Shown in pieces: positions 21,021 through 27,941 of a stretch of 27,941 nucleotides of DNA. Every line of letters begins with the position of its first letter. The first letter of the stretch is position 1. The translations under genes were made by a program, and so were the position numbers. The DNA comes from Bacteroidales bacterium (GTDB lineage: Bacteria > Bacteroidota > Bacteroidia > Bacteroidales > B39-G9). The notes under the pieces were generated by a model that saw only the letters and a program-made list of their open reading frames with translations, made no database searches and was not told the DNA's origin. The stretch lies in the NCBI GenBank assembly GCA_023145555.1, contig JAGLDO010000008.1, positions 1 through 27,941 on the forward strand, in the 5' to 3' direction.

Positions 21021-23180
21021 ATGAAAATTTACCAACCAAATGAATTAAAAAATATTGCATTAATAGGTAGTGCAGGCTCTGGTAAAACTACACTTGCAGA
21101 GTGTATGTTGTTTGAAGGAGGAGTAATAAGCAGACGTGGAGATATAGATAACAAAAATACAGTGTCTGATTATAATGAAATTGAGCAAGAACAAGGGCGT
21201 TCAATATTTTCGACTGTTCTTTATACTGAATGGCAAGATAAAAAAATTAATTTTATTGACACACCGGGATTGGATGATTTTATTGGTGGTGTTATTTCTA
21301 CTATTTCAATTGCTGATACAGGGTTAATGCTTTTAAATGCACAACAAGGTGTAGAAGTAGGTACAGAAATAATAAGCAGGCATACAAAAAAATTTAACAC
21401 TCCTTTAATTTTTGCTGTAAATCAATTAGACCATGAAAAAGCAAATTTTGAAAAAACAATTGAAGAAACAAAACAACATTTTGGTAATAAAATTGTACTA
21501 GTACAATATCCTGTTAATACCGGGTTAGAATTTAATGCAGTTGTTGATGTATTAAAAATGAAGATGTATAAATGGGGACCTGATGGAGGCGAACCTAAGA
21601 TAGTAGATATTCCTGCTGACCAAATGGATAAGGCAGAAGAACTGCACAATTTATTAGTTGAAGCTGCAGCTGAGAATGATGATAAATTAATGGAGCTGTT
21701 TTTTGAAGAAGGTTCATTAAATGAGGATCAAATGAGAGAAGGGATTAAAATCGGAATAACTAAAAGAGAATTATTCCCTATTTTCTGTATCTCAGCAAAA
21801 AAAGATATGGGAGTAAGACGATTAATGGAATTTATTCTTAATGTATCTCCATTTGTATCAGATATGCCTGCCATGAAATCGACCAATGACGAAGAGATTA
21901 AATGTGATCCAAATGGTCCAACATCTATATTTGTGTTTAAAACATCTGTTGAACAACATTTAGGTGAGGTTTTATATTTTAAGGTGTTGTCTGGTGTTGT
22001 TGAAGAAGGTATGGATTTAATTAATCAAACAAAAGGTTCGAAAGAAAGATTAACTCAATTATATGCTGTTGCAGGTAAAAATAGAGAAAAAATAAATAAA
22101 TTAGTGGCGGGAGATATTGGTGCAACTGTAAAATTAAAAGACACAAAAACTAACGATACATTAAATTCTAAAAACACAAGTTGGATTTTTCCTGAAATTC
22201 AATTTCCAGATCCAAAATATAGAACAGCTATAAAAGCTTGCAATGAAGCTGATGATGAAAAACTAGGAGAAGCTCTTGGTCGTATTCATGCTATTGACCC
22301 AACAATTCTTATTGAATATTCAAAAGAATTAAAACAAATCATTTTGTCGGGTCAAGGTGAATTTCACATGAATACTTTAAAATGGCAACTTGACAATATT
22401 TATAAAATTGATACAGAATACAAAAACCCTAAGATACCTTATCGCGAAACAATTACAAAAGTAGCGCACGCTGACTATAGACATAAAAAACAATCTGGAG
22501 GATCGGGGCAATTTGGTGAAGTTCATATCATTATAGAACCTTATAAAGAAGGTATGGAAGATCCTACATTTTATAAATTTGGTGAAAAAGAACAAAAAAT
22601 AAGTGTGAGAGGTAAAGATGTTCATGAATTACCATGGGGCGGTAAGTTAGTATTTTATAATTGTATTGTTGGAGGTTCAATTGATGCTCGTTTCTTGCCT
22701 GCAATTCTTAAAGGAATAATGGAAAAGATGGAAGAAGGTCCTTTAACCGGTTCTTATGCAAGAGATATTAGGGTTATGGTTTATGACGGGAAAATGCACC
22801 CTGTTGATTCAAACGAAATTTCATTTAAAATAGCCGGTATGCAAGCATTCCGTACTGCTTTTAAAAACGCATCTCCTAAAATTCTTGAGCCTATCTATTC
22901 TGTAGAAATTTTAGTTCCAAGTGATTATATGGGTGATGTAATGAGCGACTTGCAAGGAAGAAGATCAATTATTGAAGGTATGAGCAGTGAAAGCGGATAT
23001 GAAAAAATTATTACAAAAGTACCTCTTGCTGAGATGAATAAGTATTCAACAGCATTAAGTTCTATTACATCAGGTAAAGCTATGTATTCAATGAAATTTA
23101 GTGAATATGCTGCTGTTCCGGGTGATGTTCAAACAAAACTTCTTGCTGCATACGAAGCTGAACAAGAAGAAGAGAAATAG
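21021..23180 (+). CDS. fusA2: EF-G paralog (EF-G2) lacking the catalytic G3 histidine
   Basis: 719 residues with the full five-domain EF-G layout. The P-loop is GSAGSGKTT (16-24) instead of AHIDAGKTT. Switch I has EQGRSIFST, G3 is DTPGLDDF (80-87) with Leu84 where EF-G has its catalytic His, and G4 is NQLD (134-137). Domain IV keeps the tip motif KMHPVDSNEISFKIAGMQAF. Between QSGGSGQFGEVHIIIEP and the next helix there is an insertion of roughly 30 residues relative to the canonical copy. The C-terminus is acidic (AEQEEEK). An EF-G2 of Bacteroides thetaiotaomicron is reported to support translocation without GTPase activity and to matter under carbon limitation; this gene looks like the same group. 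It has its own promoter and terminator, divergent from rpsL. A ribosome-bound role is likely; GTPase loss is inferred. Confidence 0.95.
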   Translation: MKIYQPNELKNIALIGSAGSGKTTLAECMLFEGGVISRRGDIDNKNTVSDYNEIEQEQGRSIFSTVLYTEWQDKKINFIDTPGLDDFIGGVISTISIADTGLMLLNAQQGVEVGTEIISRHTKKFNTPLIFAVNQLDHEKANFEKTIEETKQHFGNKIVLVQYPVNTGLEFNAVVDVLKMKMYKWGPDGGEPKIVDIPADQMDKAEELHNLLVEAAAENDDKLMELFFEEGSLNEDQMREGIKIGITKRELFPIFCISAKKDMGVRRLMEFILNVSPFVSDMPAMKSTNDEEIKCDPNGPTSIFVFKTSVEQHLGEVLYFKVLSGVVEEGMDLINQTKGSKERLTQLYAVAGKNREKINKLVAGDIGATVKLKDTKTNDTLNSKNTSWIFPEIQFPDPKYRTAIKACNEADDEKLGEALGRIHAIDPTILIEYSKELKQIILSGQGEFHMNTLKWQLDNIYKIDTEYKNPKIPYRETITKVAHADYRHKKQSGGSGQFGEVHIIIEPYKEGMEDPTFYKFGEKEQKISVRGKDVHELPWGGKLVFYNCIVGGSIDARFLPAILKGIMEKMEEGPLTGSYARDIRVMVYDGKMHPVDSNEISFKIAGMQAFRTAFKNASPKILEPIYSVEILVPSDYMGDVMSDLQGRRSIIEGMSSESGYEKIITKVPLAEMNKYSTALSSITSGKAMYSMKFSEYAAVPGDVQTKLLAAYEAEQEEEK

Positions 23181-23257
23181 GAATAGTTGACAGTTATGAT
23201 TTTTAAAATTTATAAAGTTGTTTAAACTTAATAAAAAATTATAGCTTCTTAATATTA

Positions 23258-23293
23258 AAAAAAGCCTCAAAATAAAAATTTTGAGGCTTTTTT
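23258..23293. terminator. Bidirectional intrinsic terminator
   Basis: AAAAAAGCCTCAAAAT (23258-23273) pairs perfectly with ATTTTGAGGCTTTTTT (23278-23293) around a 4-nt A loop. T runs occur at the 3' side on both strands. It lies between the convergent EF-G2 and rsmI genes and can end both. Confidence 0.92.
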
Positions 23294-23315
23294 ATATAGC
23301 ATTTTAAGTGTAAAT

Positions 23316-24005
23316 TTAACTCTTTATATTTTTTGATTCGGCTCCTTGTAAAACAATGACAATTTCACCTTTAACTTTTTTTTCGTTAAAATAATCAATT
23401 ACTTCAGTTATTGTTCCCCGAACATTTTCCTCATATATTTTACTTATTTCTCGAGAAACGGAAACTTGTCGTTCACAACCAAAAAATTCTGAAAATTGCA
23501 TTAATGTTTTGATTAAACGAAATGGAGATTCGTAAAAAATCATCGTTCGTGTCTCATCTGTTAATTGATTTAATCTTTTTTGTCTTCCTTTTTTTTGAGG
23601 TAAGAAACCTTCGAAACAAAATCTGTCGTTTGGCAAACCAGAATTAACAAGTGCCGGAACAAAAGCAGTTGCACCCGGAAGACATTCTATATCAATATTG
23701 TTTTCGACACAAGTCCTCACAAGTAAAAATCCGGGGTCGGATATTGCAGGTGTACCTGCATCAGATACTAATGCATAAGTAATTCCTGACTGTATTTTTC
23801 CTACAATATTTTTTGCTGTTTTATGTTCGTTAAATTTATGGTGTGAAACCAGTTTATTTTCAATATTAAAATGTTTTAACAAAATGCTTGTTGTACGTGT
23901 ATCTTCAGCCAATATTACATCAACTTGTTTTAGTACTTCAATTGCTCTTATTGTAATATCTCCAAAATTACCTATCGGCGTAGGCACAACATATAGTTTG
24001 CTCAT
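23316..24005 (-). CDS. rsmI: 16S rRNA (cytidine1402-2'-O)-methyltransferase RsmI
   Basis: Methylates the 2'-O of C1402 in the decoding centre using SAM; with RsmH it makes m4Cm1402. 229 residues, tetrapyrrole-methylase fold. It begins MSKLYVVPTPIGNFGDITIR (SAM-site loop). Further hallmarks are ILAEDTRTTSILLKHFNI, ALVSDAGTPAISDPGFLLVR, CLPGATAFVPALVNSGLPND and FYESPFRLIKTL. It is slightly shorter than E. coli RsmI (286), lacking the C-terminal extra domain, as is common. It lies 173 bp downstream of the unknown gene 24179-24979 on the same strand and converges on EF-G2. Confidence 0.97.
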   Translation of the reverse strand: MSKLYVVPTPIGNFGDITIRAIEVLKQVDVILAEDTRTTSILLKHFNIENKLVSHHKFNEHKTAKNIVGKIQSGITYALVSDAGTPAISDPGFLLVRTCVENNIDIECLPGATAFVPALVNSGLPNDRFCFEGFLPQKKGRQKRLNQLTDETRTMIFYESPFRLIKTLMQFSEFFGCERQVSVSREISKIYEENVRGTITEVIDYFNEKKVKGEIVIVLQGAESKNIKS

Positions 24006-24178
24006 ATTAACTAAAATCTAAAATTTGTTTTTTTTACAATTTATTAAAAAAATTTTGAAATTAATAAAAAATTCTTCCTAAACCCCAAGTTATAATATAT
24101 AATTTCATTCGATTAACAAATAAAACAATGTAATAACACTTTAAATTGTAAACCTGAATATTAAAGTTCACATAAAAT
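24006..24178. other. Intergenic region upstream of rsmI
   Basis: 173 bp of A/T-rich DNA between two same-strand genes. I find no TAnnTTTG box on the minus strand, no hairpin with a T tract and no ORF. A promoter for rsmI may be present but is not recognisable to me. Confidence 0.4.
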
Positions 24179-24979
24179 TTATAAAAATCTTCGGCTTATT
24201 AATTCTATAAATGAAATATAATGTTTGTTATTTTTATCCCAATCAAAATTTTGATTAAAAAAATCAATGACCATTTCAGTATTGTCAAAAGAATTAACAG
24301 CATCTATTGTTTTTTTATATAACTGACTGTCGCCTTTAAAAAGTATTTGAATAAATTGAATTTTCTCGTTTAAACTAATAATTTTATTTATGTCGGATAC
24401 GGGTTTGTCTTGTAGTTTTGTTGCCAAATCTTTAAATTTTCTGTTTCCTGCTATCTTTTCATTAATTGATTTCTGGTTTGATGCAAAGCTATCAGCAACA
24501 ATATTATTAACTTCCTTTTTTTTATTTGTGGGTTTTTTTTCCTCTTCAAGAATTGTATCATTCTTTATTTCTTCATTTTTTTTCTGCTTTTTTTCAACAA
24601 TATCCTGATTATTTTTATGAGGTTGAAGAGTAAAATCCTCTACATTATCATCGGTTATTTCTTTTGTTCTTTTTACAATAACCTTTTTTGTCTTCTTTAT
24701 ATCTTCTACATTATCTTCTATCTTTAATTTATCTTCAGTATTGATTTCCAACTCATCTGTAATTTTCAAATTTTCTTCAATATTTTTTGATATTTTTTTT
24801 TCAAATGAATCTTTAATATCATTAAACATTAAAACTTTATCGTATAAATTTCGTATTTTTGATAGAGTATTATCAACATCAATTTGATGAATTTCTGAAT
24901 TATTATTGAAACTAGTAACGATATTTTCAATTTCTTTAATATCTTTATTGATATTTTTTATTAATTTTTTTTTGTCCAT
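24179..24979 (-). CDS. Lys/Glu/Asn-rich protein of unknown function, conserved C-terminal domain
   Basis: 266 residues, no signal peptide or membrane helix. I do not know a function. Residues 1 to about 70 look like an amphipathic or coiled-coil helix pair (IKNINKDIKEIENIVTSF, LSKIRNLYDKVLMF). Residues about 70-180 are a low-complexity charged linker. The last 75 residues (from about 190) look folded: KIISLNEKIQFIQILFKGDS, then LYKKTIDAVNSFDN, VIDFFNQNFDWD and a final FIELISRRFL. This end pattern, start of helix with SLNEK, an LFKGD turn, then a WD and a C-terminal RRF, is one I associate with uncharacterised Bacteroidales proteins encoded near tdk. It diverges from tdk across 63 bp and may share transcripts with rsmI downstream. 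Confidence 0.8.
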   Translation of the reverse strand: MDKKKLIKNINKDIKEIENIVTSFNNNSEIHQIDVDNTLSKIRNLYDKVLMFNDIKDSFEKKISKNIEENLKITDELEINTEDKLKIEDNVEDIKKTKKVIVKRTKEITDDNVEDFTLQPHKNNQDIVEKKQKKNEEIKNDTILEEEKKPTNKKKEVNNIVADSFASNQKSINEKIAGNRKFKDLATKLQDKPVSDINKIISLNEKIQFIQILFKGDSQLYKKTIDAVNSFDNTEMVIDFFNQNFDWDKNNKHYISFIELISRRFL

Positions 24980-25042
24980 TTAATTTAAGGATAAAGGGGT
25001 TTATTTTTTTGTAAAAATAATTATATAAATACAAATATTAAA

Positions 25043-25642
25043 ATGTTTCTTGAGAACTCCATAAATAACATACAACGAAAAGGATGGATTGAGGTAGTTG
25101 TAGGCTCAATGTTTTCGGGCAAAACCGAAGAACTTATTCGTAGATTAAAAAGAGCAAAAATATCTAAACAAAGAGTGGAAATTTTTAAACCACAAATTGA
25201 CACCCGATATTCTGAAAACGAAGTTGTATCGCACGATTCTAATGCTATCAGGTCGACACCTGTTTCAAGTCCAATGAATATTTTACTTTTAGTTAATGAT
25301 ATTGATGTCGTTGGAATTGACGAGGCTCAATTTTTTGATATGGGTCTGGTTGAAGTATGTAAAAAACTCGCAGATAATGGCGTAAGAGTAATTGTCGCAG
25401 GTTTAGATATGGACTTTCAGGGAAATCCTTTTGGTCCAATTCCTGCTCTTATGGCTACAGCCGAGTATGTTACTAAAGTTCATGCTATTTGTATGCGTTG
25501 TGGTAATCTGGCACATTTTTCGCATCGTTTATCTGACACTGACAAATTAGTTTTATTAGGCGAAAAAAACGAATATGAACCTCTGTGCAGAAACTGTTAT
25601 AATAAGGCTATAAAAGAACAAAAAACGAAAAAAAATAATTAA
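25043..25642 (+). CDS. tdk: Thymidine kinase (type II)
   Basis: Phosphorylates thymidine with ATP to dTMP in the pyrimidine salvage pathway, in the cytoplasm. 199 residues, normal for the tetrameric TK1-like family. Walker A is GSMFSGKT (21-28). The segment GIDEAQFF (91-98) holds the Walker B Asp and the catalytic Glu94. A lasso-type zinc site is formed by Cys150, Cys153, Cys182 and Cys185 (ICMRCG and LCRNCY). The Arg/Lys-rich helix EELIRRLKRAK follows the P-loop. It starts 63 bp from the divergent unknown gene. The next gene begins 45 bp downstream without an obvious terminator. Confidence 0.97.
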   Translation: MFLENSINNIQRKGWIEVVVGSMFSGKTEELIRRLKRAKISKQRVEIFKPQIDTRYSENEVVSHDSNAIRSTPVSSPMNILLLVNDIDVVGIDEAQFFDMGLVEVCKKLADNGVRVIVAGLDMDFQGNPFGPIPALMATAEYVTKVHAICMRCGNLAHFSHRLSDTDKLVLLGEKNEYEPLCRNCYNKAIKEQKTKKNN

Positions 25643-25687
25643 TAAATTTTAATAAGTGTGAATTACAAATAATCTCATTATTAAAAC

Positions 25688-27941
25688 ATGAAAAAATACA
25701 TTAAAATTATTCTACTCCTTATTTTTCTTTTAAATAATACTTTCATCTATGGTAATGTCTCAAAAATTGACAGTTTAGAGAAGCAGTTAAAAAAAGTTAA
25801 TGACAAAGAACAATTTGACATCTTTCTTCAATTATCGAAAGAATATAGGAATCGTTCTTTTAAAAAAAGCTTTTATTATGCACAACAAGCATTAAAGAAT
25901 TCACAAAAATTTAACAATAAAAAATACGAAATAATAGCTTATGAAACTTTAGGCTTGGCATTCCAATCCGAAGGGAAATTAGAATCAACAATTGAACAAT
26001 TTCAAAAAGCATTAGCAATTGAAAAACAGCTTGATGACCAATCAGGTATTGCTCATATTTATATTACAATAGGTGATATTTATAAAGACTTTGGAAATTA
26101 TGAGAAAGCAATAAAAAATTATAATACAGCACTTGATATTGGTAAAATAGACACTCAAAAAGTTAATTTATATATTAAACTCTATAAGATTTATCAAGAC
26201 AAAGATATTATAAAATCAAAAGAATGTATATTAAAGCTAGATTCTTTAACTAATCAGATTGATGATAAAGAATATAGGGCAAGATATCATCTTTTTTATG
26301 GGAATTATTACAATATTATAAAAGGAGATTATAAAAAAGCAATTGAAGAATACAAGTTAGCAAAAAATATCTGGCATAAAAAGAAATTAACTTTAAATGA
26401 AGTCTCTGTTTCTAATAATATAGGGACTGCTTATGATAAAATGGGGGACTATGGCAAAGCTATGCAATATTTTATGAACGCTCTTGAAATTTCGGAAAAT
26501 TTATCAGATAGTGTTCAAATTGCACAAGAATATTTAAATGTAGGTCTTATACATTATCGCACAAAAAATTATGAAAAGGCTTCTGAATTTTATAATAAAT
26601 CTTTAAAAATAAGAAAAAAACGCAATGATATAGAAGGAATGGCTCTTATATATAATAACCTTGCTATTCTTTATTATTATAAAGAAGATTTCGATAAGAC
26701 TAAAAAGTATTTTAAAAAATCTTATGATATTTATCTGGAATTAGGAAATATAAGAAAACAGTTAATGGCTCTTGGAAATTTAGGTGAATTAGCTTTTTAT
26801 CTTAATAATAACAATAAAGCATTAAAATACTATAACAAATGTCTTACTATTTATAAAAAATTAAAAGATAAGGAGGGGATTTCATATATTCTGTTGAAAC
26901 TTGGCGAAATCCAACTTAATGAAAAACAGTACGATACGGCAAAAATGTATTTATACAGAGCTTTAGAAATTGCTAAATCAATAAATTCGAAAGAATATAT
27001 AGAATCTATTTATAGTTTATTATATGAATTAAACAAAGAACAAAAACAATATGAAAAAGCATTGTTTTATCATGAAAAATTGTTTTCTATCCATGATTCA
27101 ATATACAATGAAGAATCTCACAAACAAATTGCAGAGATGCAAACAAAATATGAAACTCAAAAAAAACAAACTGAGATTGAATTACTATCAAAAAATAAAG
27201 CTTTACAGGAAGCAGAAATAAAAAAACAAAAATACATAAAAGACGGATTAATTCTGGGTTCAATATTTATTCTCCTATTTGCTTTTTTAACTTACAATCG
27301 TTTTCTTATAAAAAAACGTTCTAACAAATTATTAACTTATCAGAAAAATGAAATTTTAGAAAAAAACGAAGAGCTTAACCAACAAAAGGAAGAAATTCTC
27401 TCACAAAGAGACTTGATTGAAGAAAAAAACAAACACTTAGAAAAAACATCAAATATCATAAAACAAAAAAATAAAAATATTACAGACAGTATAAATTATG
27501 CACAACGAATACAAAATGCATTATTACCCCCAGAACATTACCTTAATAATATATTAAACGATTATTTTGTTTTATTTAAACCAAAAGATATTGTAAGTGG
27601 TGATTTTTACTGGGTTAGACAAAACAATAACAAAATAATTGTAGCAGCAGCAGATTGTACCGGTCATGGAGTACCGGGAGCTTTTATGAGTATTCTTGGC
27701 ACTACTTTCCTTAATGAAATAAATCATCTTAACTCTAATGTTGAGGCAAATGAAATTCTTAACATCTTAAGCCAAAATTTAAAAGAAACATTACACCAAA
27801 CAGATGACAAGCATGAAACTCGTGACGGAATGGATATTGCACTATATATTATTGATACAGAGAAGCAGGTACTACAATTTTCCGGAGCCTACAATCCTTT
27901 ATATTTAATAAGGGACAAAGAATTATGTCAATATAAAGCTG
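25688..27941 (+). CDS. TPR-repeat membrane protein with SpoIIE-type phosphatase domain (3' end cut)
   Basis: Opens at the ATG at 25688 and stays open to the right edge: 751 residues seen. Residues 1-22 are a signal peptide or N-terminal anchor (KIILLLIFLLNNTF). About 45-475 hold many tetratricopeptide repeats, e.g. GDIYKDFGNYEKAIKNYNTA and NIGTAYDKMGDYGKAMQYFM. A coiled coil, a membrane helix at about 519-541 (LILGSIFILLFAFLTY) and a second coiled coil rich in Glu/Lys/Gln follow. From about 600 is a PP2C/SpoIIE domain: NYAQRIQNALLPP, DIVSGDFYW (Asp639), DCTGHGVPGAFMS (Asp656) and RDGMDIA (Asp716), which provide the metal-binding Asps. This layout suggests a periplasmic sensor with a cytoplasmic Ser/Thr phosphatase output, as in many Bacteroidota. 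The partner protein is unknown. Confidence 0.92.
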   Translation, partial: MKKYIKIILLLIFLLNNTFIYGNVSKIDSLEKQLKKVNDKEQFDIFLQLSKEYRNRSFKKSFYYAQQALKNSQKFNNKKYEIIAYETLGLAFQSEGKLESTIEQFQKALAIEKQLDDQSGIAHIYITIGDIYKDFGNYEKAIKNYNTALDIGKIDTQKVNLYIKLYKIYQDKDIIKSKECILKLDSLTNQIDDKEYRARYHLFYGNYYNIIKGDYKKAIEEYKLAKNIWHKKKLTLNEVSVSNNIGTAYDKMGDYGKAMQYFMNALEISENLSDSVQIAQEYLNVGLIHYRTKNYEKASEFYNKSLKIRKKRNDIEGMALIYNNLAILYYYKEDFDKTKKYFKKSYDIYLELGNIRKQLMALGNLGELAFYLNNNNKALKYYNKCLTIYKKLKDKEGISYILLKLGEIQLNEKQYDTAKMYLYRALEIAKSINSKEYIESIYSLLYELNKEQKQYEKALFYHEKLFSIHDSIYNEESHKQIAEMQTKYETQKKQTEIELLSKNKALQEAEIKKQKYIKDGLILGSIFILLFAFLTYNRFLIKKRSNKLLTYQKNEILEKNEELNQQKEEILSQRDLIEEKNKHLEKTSNIIKQKNKNITDSINYAQRIQNALLPPEHYLNNILNDYFVLFKPKDIVSGDFYWVRQNNNKIIVAAADCTGHGVPGAFMSILGTTFLNEINHLNSNVEANEILNILSQNLKETLHQTDDKHETRDGMDIALYIIDTEKQVLQFSGAYNPLYLIRDKELCQYKA

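Noticed and set aside
25008..25011. TTTG in the tdk upstream gap as a -33 element
   Set aside because: No TAnnTTTG lies about 19 bp downstream, so no promoter can be supported.

Overview
The window is a 27.9-kb chromosomal segment from a low-GC member of the Bacteroidota, probably of the Bacteroidales type. Four things point there: promoter -7 boxes of the TAnnTTTG type; start sites mostly preceded by A/T-rich sequence without a Shine-Dalgarno motif; a FeoA-FeoB fusion; and a divergent EF-G paralog beside the str operon. The assignment is inferred from gene content and sequence style, not from a phylogeny. I see no mobile element, CRISPR array, rRNA or tRNA.

Layout. (1) 1-2104, minus: the N-terminal 701 residues of a FeoA-FeoB ferrous iron transporter, whose 3' end lies beyond the left edge. 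(2) 2309-3364, plus: a conserved protein of unknown function followed 12 bp later by an MTH1187-type thiamine-binding protein. A two-way terminator (3460-3496) separates them from the next block. (3) 3517-20593, minus: one collinear str-S10-spc-alpha run of 32 genes: rpsL-rpsG-fusA-rpsJ-rplC-rplD-rplW-rplB-rpsS-rplV-rpsC-rplP-rpmC-rpsQ-rplN-rplX-rplE-rpsN-rpsH-rplF-rplR-rpsE-rpmD-rplO-secY-infA-rpmJ-rpsM-rpsK-rpsD-rpoA-rplQ. tuf, map and adk, found inside this cluster in many bacteria, are absent. rpmD and rpmJ are short but clear. (4) 20594-21020: a 427-bp divergent control region with candidate promoters for rpsL (minus) and for the next gene (plus), plus a 12-bp inverted repeat. (5) 21021-23180, plus: an EF-G paralog (EF-G2) in which the catalytic His of the G3 motif is Leu. 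A two-way terminator follows. (6) 23316-25642: rsmI and a Lys/Glu-rich unknown protein on minus, and thymidine kinase on plus. (7) 25688 to the right edge, plus: a secreted/membrane-anchored TPR protein with a cytoplasmic SpoIIE-type phosphatase domain, cut off by the window end.

Most of the window makes the translation machinery: 27 ribosomal proteins, IF-1, canonical EF-G, the RNA polymerase alpha subunit and the SecY channel, with EF-G2 and RsmI (16S rRNA methylation) as neighbours with related jobs. I do not see a clearly new multi-gene system. The most interesting points are the predicted GTPase-deficient EF-G2 next to the str operon, possible internal promoters and a leader hairpin before the GTG-started secY, the repeat-built acidic tail of L17, and two uncharacterised proteins next to the thiamine-binding gene and tdk.
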